Shown: positions 1 to 11,338 of the stretch, in pieces | How the letters are laid out: each line of letters opens with the position of its first letter | How positions within the stretch are numbered: the stretch's first letter is position 1 | DNA from: Terebella lapidaria | Lineage: Eukaryota > Annelida > Polychaeta > Terebellida > Terebellidae | DNA: 64,000 bases | Direction: 5' to 3' | Assembly: GCA_949152475.1 (NCBI GenBank) | Contig: OX424564.1 | Coordinates: 30,068,165-30,132,164, forward strand | Program-made: the position numbers and the translations under genes | Notes under the pieces: generated by a model | What the model was told of the DNA's origin: nothing | The model's input: only the letters and a program-made list of their open reading frames with translations | Databases searched by the model: none

Positions 1-480
1 TGTCGTGCAGGAACAGGTCTGGCCCAGCAGCAAAGTTTCGCTCATCACATAAGGGAGTGCTAAATATCACAGTCTTAACCACTCTTCACACATTGCAATA
101 GTTCAGTAACAGAAGAGCAAAGATCAATGAACACACTAGTGGGACAGCCGTCATAAATTGGTGGGCAATCTTGTCTCTATCGCTCTGTTCTATTTCCATC
201 GTATTTGTTTGACAACAGTGTGCTTGAATGGTGTACGGTATCTTGTGATTGTGTAACATATTCTGTGGGGGTCACAAATATGGCTTTGACCACCGTTATT
301 TTGTATTTGACTAGGATTTAATATTTCGGTAAGGAAACCACATGCGTTTATCTCAGTGGTAACGTGGTGCTTATCAGCGCAGTCTTTTGAGCTGTTCACA
401 GTAGGCCACTGACTATTATAAATTGTCAGCTATGCATCATACTTCCCCACCTATTAGACTCGTTATTGAAACCTCCAGTC
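1..480. other. Window edge, no gene seen
   Basis: No coding region is visible. About 90-260 resembles the end of the alpha repeat (the stretch around TCATAAATTGGTGG at 152 recurs near 2164, 19336 and 34146), so this is probably the tail of a further alpha copy cut by the window start. Confidence 0.4.
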
Positions 481-2690
481 GAGTACATGCATCCTTCTCA
501 GTACTAGTACGTGGTATTAAACCAAGTAATGTCCTGTCTTCACCACAAAGTACCTAGGTACATGAATTAATTTCAATCCAATTACATTTACAAGTAAAAT
601 TGTGTATTCACAATACGTGAGTAAAGTTTAGGACATCATATTCTGCGAAAACCAATGCTTGGTTATGCTCATTCCAAATGAGCAAATGACCTCGATAAGG
701 TCCAATTATCATTATCGTGTTCCTTAACGAGTTTAACAATTCATAGAGTGTTCCACTTGTTTGATTTACATGGCACATTGCATGGTGGAATTGTATTTTT
801 GGTCGCTGAGACAAATATACGCATATTTCTGAATATTTCTATACACACTGAATGTTTCTGAATATTTCTTCGATGCCGTCCTATCCAAAAAAAAAAACAA
901 CGAATCATGCCAGATAAAGTGGAAACTTCAAATTTCAGTGAAAGGAGTGACATTATGTGCTAGTGGCATGTTCGAGAGAATCATGTATTTCTTTGTTCTA
1001 TGTCTTTTTTACCCAGAAGCGCGCACATTCGTAAAGAAACTGCATGAAAATTTGTAATAATTCACAACCTGTGCACGTAAAAGCATAATGGATGTTAGGC
1101 TTTGTAGGGGCTTTAATGCGGATGGCTTCCAGGCTGGTCAGGTTATGAACAGATAAAAGCTTTTCCACAAGGGAAATAATGCATCGTAGAAATCATGATT
1201 CCATAGAAACAAGCGAGATATTATCTTGCTAGCCTCTAACTGAGAAACCACTCAAACCATGATAGTATTTTAACTATTAAGAAAATAAAAATATACTCGA
1301 CAATTGGATGAATTACCTTCTCCCATATTTTTCTCACTTCAGCCGAAGAGGTTTAAATATGTTCCACAGTATATTTCTCTTTTTGAAACCAGACCCTCAT
1401 TAAACCACCTACGTATTTCAGATCAATTGAACTCCAATTTCTAATGGGATATTTTGCATATCTCATACGAGGGTAATTGATGTGTCAATAAAACTTTATG
1501 GAAACCGCGATAGAGACACACAGATATAAAAATTATGTTGCTTGGTTTTGCAGCATTATAATTTTGTCCAATATATAGTATGAAATGTAAGAATTGGATC
1601 ATGATATGGGTACGATAACCTTAAAAGCATTGGCACATCATACTGATAAAATGTCACATCGATATTTTCACCTCCATAACAATTGGTGCTTCAAAAAAAA
1701 TACTCACTTTATTCATCATCATATTATCGTAGGCCCATGCAAGTTTTGAGATCGATAGTGTATATACATCACGTGCCCTTTTTTTGGTATTATTGTATGA
1801 TTGTCGAGGTGCATTTTTAATTATTATCCTCTTGTGGGGCATACATTTTTTTGTAATGGCACCATATGACACTTGCTCTGTGGAACGTTGCCTGGTCATT
1901 GGTTCATGAATCACCCAAGTTGCATTGGCGAATCTAACTTTCCTTGCCATTCATCTGCCGTTATGAAGTTAATCACCACTACAAACCCCCGAAACCTTGT
2001 CGTAACTGTATGAAAAAGGAAAGGATCGTGGTGTCATGCGTCAGCAATGGTATATTTTCCACACTACTGAAAACTGACGACCATAATCCTGCGCATAATT
2101 CACAAATAGCAATAATAGTATAACAGAGCAAAGACGTATTGGATACACACGTGGGGGAGCCGTCATAAATTGGTGGAGAATCTTATAAAAACGAGTTTCC
2201 CATAAAAGCGAGTGGGTTATCACCCTTCTCCCAGCAATGGAATAAATTGCTATATCTTATTCTAACCTCCCTGAGGCTCGTGCTTTTTGAATGTTCCTCT
2301 ATCGCTTTCACTCACAAGATATGAATAGCATACACCCTTTTTGGTTCTTCGAGGGACACAAACATACCTGCAAGATATGAGAATATAAAAGTATTCTGAT
2401 GCCCACAATGTATCAATGGTGATACATTATTAGCTGAAAACATATTTGTATGGTCCCTATTTATTTTTGTAAGAAACTACCTGAAAACACACCATAATTC
2501 TCGCAGCAACATAAATATTTATTGCATATGAAGCTTGTATTTTTTTTTTGTATTATATATTCATCAATGGTCACAACAAAAGCCCAATTCCAGCCCATTG
2601 ACGTACCTCTTTTCCTCATGAGTTTGAAGTTGACCTTTGACCTGGAAAACAATGTTCCCCTTGGGCAGACATTGTCGAAAAATTACCATT
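481..2690. repeat. Alpha repeat, copy 1
   Basis: This stretch of about 2.2 kb is repeated in tandem immediately downstream with an offset near 2270 bp (490 matches 2757, 1500 matches 3770). Its second half recurs at about 18675-19800 and 33485-34600. Short open frames in it are not conserved between copies, and no gene is supported. Near its end lies the motif ATAAATTGGTGGAGAATC (2167), which in reverse complement also occurs in intron 1 of the EF-hand gene at 50255. Alpha may therefore contain a fragment of that gene's intron; this is inference. Confidence 0.7.
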
Positions 2691-4412
2691 TCAGACTTTG
2701 AGAGCTTAACAGTGTACATTTCCCCGGTAACCTTTCCTAACCTTTGGGCTAATCTTTCAAGTACCAGTACATGATACTAAACCAAACAAGTGCTCTCTCC
2801 ACGACAAAGTACTTTAATACTTGAATTACTTCAATCCAATTACGTGTGCAAGTAAGATAATGTACATTGACGGTAAGTAATTCAAATTTATGATATCAGA
2901 TTGTGCGGAAACATATGCTTGGTTGTGCTCATTCGAAATAAACAAATATCCTCGATAAGGTCAAAATTATCATAATCGTGTTCCCTAATGAGCTTAGCAA
3001 TTCATAGTGTTCCACTTGCTGGATATACCGGTACATGTCACAATATGCAGCATAGTGGAAGGACATTTTTGGTTGCTGAGACGAATATACACACTGAATA
3101 TTTCTATACACACTGAATGTTTCCGAATATTTCTGTGATGCGTCCCATCCCCCAAAACGACGACTCATGCCAGATAAAGTGAAAACTTCACAATCAAAGG
3201 AATGACATTATGTGCTAGTGGCATTTTCGAGAGAATCATACATTTCTTTGTTCGATATCTTTTTCACTCGGAAGGAATGCACGCACATTAGTGAGGAAAC
3301 TACACGAAAATATTTTATAATTCAGAATCTGTGCACGTGAAAGCATTATGGATGTTAGGTTCTGGTCATTAGAACGGCGGCAATGCGGCGGGTCTCCATG
3401 CTGGTCACGTTAGTAAAAGATTGCATTTGCACAAGGTAAATAGTGCATCGTAGGAATGATGATTCCATATAAACAAGCGAGATATTATTTTGCTAGCCTC
3501 TAACTGAGAAAGAACTCAGACCATGATATATTATTTTAACTAGAAAGAAAACAACAATATACTTGAATATTGAATGAATTACCTTCTCGCATATTCGTCT
3601 TACTTCAGCCGAGTAGGTTTAAATATGTTCCACAGTATATTATATCTCTTTTTGAAACCAGACCCTCATTAAACCACCTACACGTTCAGATCGATTAAAC
3701 TCCAATTCCTAATGAGATTATATGCATATTTAATAAGAGAAGTATTGATGTGTCAATAAAAAATGCTGGAAACGGCGATAGAGACACATAGATATGAAAA
3801 TTATGTTGCTTGGTTTCGCAGCATTGCCTGTAATTTTGTCCAGTATATAAAACGAAAAGCAAGAATTGGATCATAATATGGGCACGATAACCTTAAAAGC
3901 ATTGGTACATCATACTGATAAAATGCCACATCGATATTTTCACCTCCATAACAATTGGTGCTTCAAAAATAATACTTACTCTATTCATCATCATAATATC
4001 GTGAGCCCCGTGCAATCGATGGAGTATATACATCCCGTGCCTGTGGCTATTTTTTGGTATTTTTGTATAAATGTCGAGGTGCATTTTTAATTATTATCCT
4101 CTTGTTGGGCATACATTTATTTGTAATGGCACCATATGACATTTTCTCTGTGGAACGTTATCTGATCATCTGTTCATGAATTACCAAGTTGCATTGGCGA
4201 ATCTCAATGTCCATGCCATCTATCTACAATATTGAAGTTAATCAACCCCAGAAAACCCCGAAACATTGTCGTAACTGTACCAAATTGAGTTGGATCATGG
4301 TGTCGTACGTCAGCAATGTTATACTTTTCACACAACTGAAAACTGACGAACATAATCCTGAGCACAATTCACAAGTAGCAATAGCAGAACAGAGCAAAGA
4401 CGTATTGGATAC

Positions 4413-5155
4413 TACTGAAGCCCATAGGTGACATGCGCGTAAAAACAATTCTATGTCTTTTCCAGCAAGAAGCTAGCACGTTCGAACGTGGAAGCATTTA
4501 ACACTATCACGTTCGCACGTGGAAACAGTTAAGGCTATTCCGTTCACACCTGGAAAGTCCGATGTTACCACGTTCACACGTGGAAGCATTCAACGCTTCC
4601 ACGTTCGCACGTGGAAAGATTTGGGTGTAGTAGCATCAAATGCTTTCACGTGTGAACGTGGTAGCTTTGAATATTTCTACGTGTGAACGTAGAAACCTAG
4701 TTTTTTCTACGTGCGAACGTGGAAAGGTATAAATGCTTCCACGTTCGAACATGGTAGGTTTTAAAGTTTCTACGTGCGAACGTGAAAGCATATAATGTTT
4801 CCATGTGTGAACGTGGTATGTGTTGAAACTTTCTACGTGTGAACGTGGAAACCTACATCTTTCTACGTTCGAACGTGATAAGTTTTAAAGTTTCTACGTG
4901 CGAACGTGAAAGCATATAATGTTTCCACGTGTGAACGTGGTAGCTTTTGACTTCCTCTGTGTGAACGTGGAAGCCTAAAACTTTCTACGTGCGAACGTGA
5001 TAAGTTTTTAAGTTATCACGTGCGAACGTGATAGCGCTAAATGCTTCCACGTGCAAACGTGGTAGTTTTGAACTTTCTACGTTCGAACGTGCAAGGTTTT
5101 TAATTTTTTTTAACACATTTTTTTTCTCCGCACATGTCACCTATGGGCTTCCATA
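4413..5155. mobile_element. 743-bp TIR element carrying palindromic minisatellite
   Basis: The ends are inverted repeats of about 27 bp sharing GAAGCCCATAGGTGACATG (plus strand at the left end, complement at 5134-5152). The flanks carry a direct duplication GGATAC (4407-4412 and 5156-5161). Alpha copies at 2140, 19315 and 34126 have the uninterrupted site, reading TTGGATACACACGTGGG, which fixes both boundaries. There is no transposase, so the element is non-autonomous. Its interior is almost wholly a palindromic minisatellite. The superfamily is not assigned; a 6-bp target duplication is compatible with several. Confidence 0.85.
4476..5092. repeat. Palindromic minisatellite, about 20 units of ~31 bp
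   Basis: About twenty near-palindromic 15-bp cores occur with a spacing near 31 bp. The first five read CACGTTCRCACGTGG. From about 4643 onward most read the reverse complement, YACGTGYGAACGTGR, so the array changes orientation near 4630. Several cores are perfect palindromes (CACGTTCGAACGTG). Spacers are AT-rich and also partly repeated. The array fills the interior of the TIR element and was not seen elsewhere in the window. Confidence 0.85.
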
Positions 5156-5530
5156 GGATACACACGTGGGAGAGTCGTCATTAATTGGTGGAGAATCTTA
5201 TAAAAACGAATCTCCCATAAATACGAGTGGGTTATCACCCTTCTCCCGGGATGTAATAAATTGCTATATCTTTTTCTATCCTCCTGCAGAATATGAGAAT
5301 ATAAAAGTATTCTGATGGCCACAATATATCAATGTTTATACATTATTAACTGAAAACATCTTTACCTTGTTTGGTCCATATTTATTTTTGTAAGAAACTA
5401 CCTGAAAACACACCAAATTTTTTCAAGAAACATAAATATTTATCGCATATAAAACTTGTATTTTTTGTATCATATATTCAGTAATGGTCACCACAAAAGC
5501 CCATAGCCCATTGACGTACCTCTTATCATG

Positions 5531-7749
5531 CAATATCGGACAAGATATACCACGATAAACATGAATAATGTGCATTACTCAGTCATAGACACGTACGGAC
5601 ATTCTGTAAAGTAGATTTCGGGTTGCTAGACATTTCATAAACAAAGACTCTGTTGGATGATAGGTGAACATATTGATCCCCACAGCAGACTATGGATATT
5701 AATGCTCAGACTTCGAACTGCACATACTGTGGGACATCCATGAAAAACTATATAAACTAGGTCAAGTTGGTTGTGTTCATTGAAAATGAGCAAATGACCT
5801 CGGCAAGATCACGCTTGTTGTTTGCAATACATGTCACACTGTGCAGAATGGTCGCAGGGCATTGTTCGTTGCTGAAGCAATTAGGCCAAACCAATATTTC
5901 TTAGATGCAGTTCTATCCCAGCTAGAAATGCTATTACACAAAGCTAGGGAATGCAATTTCAACAATTCATATGCAAATAACCCCGGTTAGCTTTTAAGCT
6001 TTTACCAACCACAAAGAACATTCTTGTGGTTGACATGAATAAATTTTTTATATGCACAGAATTTGTAACTGCATAGCTATTGACTTTTTGCTAGTGTAGT
6101 AAGGAAACATTATGAGAAATAGCTAATGTGATAAATATTAGCAGATGATACTAAAACAACTACAAGTACTCTTATCACGATATCGTGCTTGAAGTACTTT
6201 TAATCTAAGTACGAATACATGTACAATTGTTCATTGACATTAGGTAGGTTAAAAGACATCTATGAAAAGCTATACTTGGTTTTATCATCCGAAGTGATCT
6301 TAAGGTCAATATTATCATAATCGAGTTCCCTAAGGAGCTTGCCAATTCATAGAATGTTACACTTGCAATAGATGTCATTCCCTACAACATGGTGGAAGTG
6401 TATTGTTGTTGTTGAGACAAATTTGCACACTGAATATGACTTCAATGCAGGTCTGTCCCAGAAGACGAACGACTTGATACAATATATTTAGGATCAGCTA
6501 GGGACACAATTTCAACAAACCCACCTAGAATGGGTCTTTGTGTGTCAGATATTAAATTTCCATTGGCACATGAATTGTCATTATAGATAATAAATGAGTA
6601 TTTGTTCTCGTCTTGCAAATATGTGTCAGTAGTAAGGGAAATCGTCTGAGAGCAAATCCCTTTTGAACTGTTCAACAGTTGTCTCAAACATCTGAATCTG
6701 TCACACTTTCATCGATTGTCATATCATCGATGTTTACATGGTGAACAATTCATAGGATACAAATACAACGTCAGCACAAAACAAACAGTAATATAGTTAT
6801 TTGTTTTGTCTCAAAAATGTTTATGTAAATATTGCAGGATATGAGCCATCATCACTTGATACATATGACGGAAATAATACTTCAGCCATATATACAATCC
6901 ATGAAAAGCTGTTGATAGTTGAAAAATAAGTTTGATTATCAATCGATTTTGGCAAGAATTCTATATGGCTGCAAATTACTTTCAAGAAAGTACATGAACG
7001 TCGTCATAATCTGTCTGAAGAACACAATAAGCATGTGATACACATGTGAACTGATTTGGTTCCACATGTGAGAAGGAAACACTTAAGACCTGATTTTCGC
7101 CTGGTTCCGCTATGTAATGATCAATGCCATAAAACATATGCAGAAGAGCTGTTCATACAGCGTCGTTTACAATTTTCTGTGATTATAGAGCCCAGGTTAA
7201 ATACCGGGGAAGGGAGGTATTCTTCGACACCAATATATTCGACTATGAATGAACATACAACAACTTTTTTTTAATATATGGTGGCAATGTGCAAAGATAA
7301 CGGAACATTTTAGCAGCAACGTAATACTCCTGTGAACACGGTACGAAATCATTTTTCATACGGGATCACCATTTTTATATGTAACCCGATATCCTTTCTC
7401 TTCATCCCCAGACCTGTGCAGTTTGTCCTACATCCGTTTAGCCTCATCCACAGACGTAGCTCTATTGACGTACATGTCTAAGTCTTGAAAGACACCATGG
7501 AGCTTATTAACTCTCGAATGAAAAGTGGACTTTTAACAATGGAAACCATCAGCATCCAAGTTAGCATTTCAGCTTATTTCCCGCGGAATACAAAACTGAC
7601 CTCGACTGAATTATTGATATCAATTCTGTGTTGAAGAAGGATGTGCCTGATTTGTAACAAAAGATGAGGTAGATTACAGTAAAAAGCCTAGACGTCAAGG
7701 CCTAAAGATGCCTTGGAAGCATTTCGGTGTGATGACTAATTTATAATAT
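5531..7749. repeat. Beta repeat, copy 1
   Basis: This non-coding stretch recurs at about 20.2-22.5 kb, 27.5-29.8 kb and 34.9-37.4 kb. The best-conserved parts are 6240-6720 and 6950-7260. A 72-codon open frame at 7056-7274 is open again at 28833-29051, but the equivalent region near 21605 has an in-frame TGA, so it is not annotated as a gene. The part at 7410-7500 is an EF-hand exon relic on the minus strand. Confidence 0.65.
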
Positions 7750-9860
7750 AAACTAGATATCAACGAAAATGAAAAATGTCGAATCAGCAGAAAACAATCA
7801 GGTCAAAGTCGAAGTTCCTCTGTAATACCCGCAGGCATGTTTGTCTAGGGCGACGAGTCCGAAAATAACATCTGTTTCGCTGTACGTCCCACAGTTTCTG
7901 AGATATCGATGAAAACGAAAAATGCTGACTCGCCAGAAAAATGAGTCTGAAAATAACATCTGTTTCGCTGTACGTCCCACAGTTTCTGAGATATCGATGA
8001 AAACGAAAAATGCTGACTCGGGTCAAGGTCAAAAGTCATCCCTAATACCTCTCAGATATATTTGTCTAGGGCGACGAGTCCGAAAATAATGTCCATTTCA
8101 CTCTACGACACACCGTTTCCGAGATATTGACGAAAACGAAAAACGAGTCCGAAAATAATGTCCGATTCGCTCTACGACGCACCGTTTCCGAAATATCGAC
8201 GAAATGGAAAAATTCCAAATTAGCAGAAAAGTTCCAGGTCAAGGTCAAAGTCATCCCTAATACCCCTTAGACATGTTTGTCTAGAGCGACGAGTCCGAAA
8301 ATAACGTCCATTTCGTTCTACGATGCACCGATTCCGAGATATGCAGAGACTTCAAGGATGACTGGGCGAAGACTCCTTTGACCTCAAGGTCATAGGTATG
8401 TTGGTCTAGGGCCACGAGTCCGAAAATAACGTCTGTTTCGCTTTACGACGCACCATTTCCGAGATATCGACGAGAACGAAAAATGCCGAATCAGCAGAAA
8501 AATTCAAGGTCAAGGTCAAAGTTCATCCATAATACCCCCTTAGACATGTTTGTCCAGGGCGACGAGTCCGAAAATAACGTCCGTTTCGCTCTACGACACT
8601 ACGTTTCCGAGATATCGACAAAAACGAAGAATGCTGACTCAGCAGAAAAATTCAAGGTCAAGGTCAAAATCATCCCTAATATCCATTGGACATGTTAATC
8701 TAGGGTGACAAGTCCGGAAATAACGTCCGTTTCGTTCTATGACGCACCGTTTCCAAGATATGCAGAGACCTCAAGGGTGACTGGGTGAAAACTCTTTCGA
8801 CCTCAAGGTCATATGTATGTTTGTCCAGGGCGACGAATCTGAATATAACGTCCGTTTCGCTCTACGATGCACCGTTTCCGAGATATCGATGAAAACGAAA
8901 AATGCTGACTCAGCAGAAAAATTCAAGGTCAAGGTCAAAGTCATCCCTAATACCCCCACAGACATGTTTGTCTAGGGCGACGAGTCTGAAAATAATGTCC
9001 GTTTCGTTCTACGATGCACCGTTTCCGAGATATGCAGAGACCTCAAGGTGAATGGGCGAAAACTCTTTCGACCTCAAGGTCATAGGTCGTTTGACCATAT
9101 CACCCCAAAATCGATAGGATTGTTCCCGGGTGTTTACCTCCATGCAATATATTGCAGCCATTGTCTGAGTTATCTCAATTTCATCCTCACGGACCTCGGA
9201 TCCGGTTCAAAAACTACCGGTATACAGCACATCTACATAATATGTCAGAGCAGTGGAAGCGAAACGAAGTGAAACGAAAGCGGCGGAAGAAAAAAAAGAA
9301 GAATTCTGACAAAACCATCAAGGCATTTCTGCCGAAATGCCTTAATGATATTGGGAAATCTAGATAGTTCGTTTGACTTGATCAATCTGTGAAATGGTTA
9401 TGTTATACTGCACTATATGTATCCTTCACAAAGAAATAGATTGCATGTAGAATATACTGGAACGAACTACCAAGTGGATATATATTGATTTTCAAATGTT
9501 GAAATGATATCCATTTTATTCAAGTATATTCAATGTGTCAATGAGATCAAAACATGAGATATCTCATTGCTTATGCAATCTCATTGACAAAATATGAAAC
9601 AACACCTGAACTTCAAATATACATCGTTCAGGAAAAAGTATGTTATAAATTGGTAGAGAATCTCGCCCTCTAGTATTCACCTGGCTCTCGTTTGCCAGGT
9701 GATATCCTTTATTCCCTGATGCTATCTCCAGCTCCACAGCACTTACTGTTCCGTTCTTTTTCAGATCATTAACGTTGAAGTATTTCCTGTCAGATGCCAG
9801 CTTTTTTTAGCCAATCTGAAGCGGACATGACTCAGGATTCACTTTTCGTGTTTTAATTGT
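7410..9860 (-). pseudogene. EF-hand gene relic in delta/beta copy 1
   Basis: On the minus strand, about 9681-9835 resembles exon 1 of the EF-hand gene at 50029, but with a decayed calcium loop. The stretch 7410-7500 resembles exon 4: it keeps GATGAGGCTAAACGGATG, followed by an in-frame TAG where the intact gene has a Leu codon. Nothing resembling exons 2 and 3 is visible; the interval holds the gamma minisatellite. The relic is non-functional as read. The same arrangement recurs in the other three beta-delta copies. Confidence 0.65.
7750..9095. repeat. Gamma minisatellite, copy 1
   Basis: This is a tandem array of about ten degenerate units marked by GGGCGACGAGTCCGAAAATA at spacings of roughly 125-148 bp, with two shortened units near 7940 and 8143. 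There are two unit types. The longer contains TTCAAGGTCAAGGTCAAAGT and the shorter contains GATATGCAGAGACCTCAAGG. Both share a segment ending CCGTTTCCGAGATATCGA. Related arrays lie at 22568 and 29812. The AGGTCA-AGGTCA repeats match nuclear-receptor half-sites. Short open frames here are by-products of the repeat. Confidence 0.9.
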
Positions 9861-11303
9861 TTTGCAATGGACCACATTGCTCTCATCTTTCTCCAAGGGG
9901 AGATCATTACTGAATTCAGGAGTTTTTTGTTCTTTTCATTCCTGTCGCACTGGTGATTATTTATGGCGATATCCACGAAATAAAGGTACACTATTTTGCA
10001 TCAAAGCCTAGTCAAACCAAAACGTCCTCCCCGTGGAAGTATCTCCATCTATCCAGCTCCTTCATTCGGGGCTCCCTATACCCACAGGCGTCTTCAACAT
10101 GTGTTCCTCCTGAAGAACGGCGTCTCGTCGTGCTTGTCCCATGATTACCACATAATTCAAGCTTAGAGACTGATGTTCAGCATGCCGCAAGTACGGAGTT
10201 ATATGACTATGGGGAATTGTAGTTAGGGACATGACAAATCTTATTTCTTCTTGATGTTCCGTGTATGATGATATACAGCAATCTCAAAGTCGTTGAACGT
10301 CTTCTGTTGTACTGTTCATTTGAAATCCATTGAGGAATACACAAATCACATTGATTCATTTCATGTCGATATGTTGGTTCTCCTCGTTTATTTGCACCAC
10401 CAACAAATTTGACGTTTATATTAAACTGAAAGAATAACCAGATACATACATGAGAATTATTAACACAATGAAAAATGTTGATCCGTCAATAACTATAAAA
10501 AAATATCAAGTGACACTGTGTTGTCAACAATGAATATCAGTTTATTTTGTTCACAAAATGATCTGAAATCGTGTATGGACAACACAACCACATGATATAT
10601 ACACATACACGTTTTATGCAGTATCGTTCTTTGTGAGTCCTCCCATTTTCATTCTTCTTGTCATGCAACAACGGACATGAAAACTATAGACAAGAGGATT
10701 GATGCGCATCACTGGTTCATAAATACTGCGATGTTATGAGTTGATAAGAGTGGCTTCAAGTATCTGAATAGCTTTCCAAAGAGCAGTATAGTGAACACTG
10801 TTGTTCTTTTCTGACATAAATGTGCACATTGAAATTTTATTTGATAAAATTCCATTCCAAACAGATCTATGCTCTCATATGCAATGATCATTCAAGTTCT
10901 GTTCCTTCATCAAAACCATCCCAGAATAGCCTGTGGGTTAAGTCTAATTGTGTTGGTACTGTCACAGTGGACGAGTGCTTAGATGGCAAATATTTATTGT
11001 TGCCAATCTTGTCTCTATGTGTCATTTGCTTGTATTTGCATTTCTGACATCGAACATCCCGATATATAGCCTAATGGCTACTCTATTTGTCCAATATCAA
11101 CGATTACTGCAATCGTGCACAGTTTCTGGAATCGTAAGCAGGCCGAACTAATGATTTCATCAGATGTGCACATAAGAGTCACTACTGCAAAATCATTCTA
11201 GTGAAGCCGACAATTACTCATCACTCTTGATAATATAAATATTTACACTGTAAATAATTCAAAGGAAACAAATTCTACATGAAATCACTCCATGTTTCCA
11301 TGC
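9096..11303. repeat. Delta repeat, copy 1
   Basis: This segment matches 31126-33322 very closely and 23605-26790 and 37446-47283 (interrupted) less closely. It contains the exon-1-like EF-hand relic on the minus strand. No other gene is supported; the small open frames near 10.8-11.1 kb recur in the other copies only because the DNA is duplicated. It ends exactly where the LINE inserted. Confidence 0.75.
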
Positions 11304-11315
11304 GAAACATGGAGT
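11287..11315. repeat. 12-bp inverted repeat at the LINE 5' junction
   Basis: ACTCCATGTTTC at 11287-11298 is followed, after the 5-base spacer CATGC, by its perfect reverse complement GAAACATGGAGT at 11304-11315. The left arm is target DNA, because it is also present at the empty site near 33308. The right arm is absent from the empty site, so it arose at insertion, as filler copied from the flank. This is direct observation plus inference about the mechanism. Confidence 0.8.
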
Positions 11316-11338
11316 GAAACTCCGGCCTACTATCTGTT

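Larger units (their letters stand above)
2750..5530. repeat. Alpha repeat, copy 2 (interrupted)
   Basis: This is the tandem partner of copy 1. It is interrupted at 4413-5155 by a terminal-inverted-repeat element; outside that insertion it aligns with 481-2690 and with the copies at 18.7 kb and 33.5 kb. No gene is supported. Confidence 0.7.

Noticed and set aside
4476-5092. CRISPR-like regularly spaced repeats
   Set aside because: The units are palindromic with degenerate, related spacers, change orientation, and lie in a eukaryotic transposon with no cas genes.
7056-7274. 72-codon open frame, also open at 28833-29051
   Set aside because: The third copy near 21605 has an in-frame stop, the substitutions do not look coding, and no domain is recognisable; it is shared because the DNA is duplicated.
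7851-7880. GACGAGTCC followed by GAAAA in gamma units looked like part of a hammerhead ribozyme core
   Set aside because: The required CUGANGA box and the paired stems with a cleavage triplet are not present in the right order, so the resemblance is superficial.
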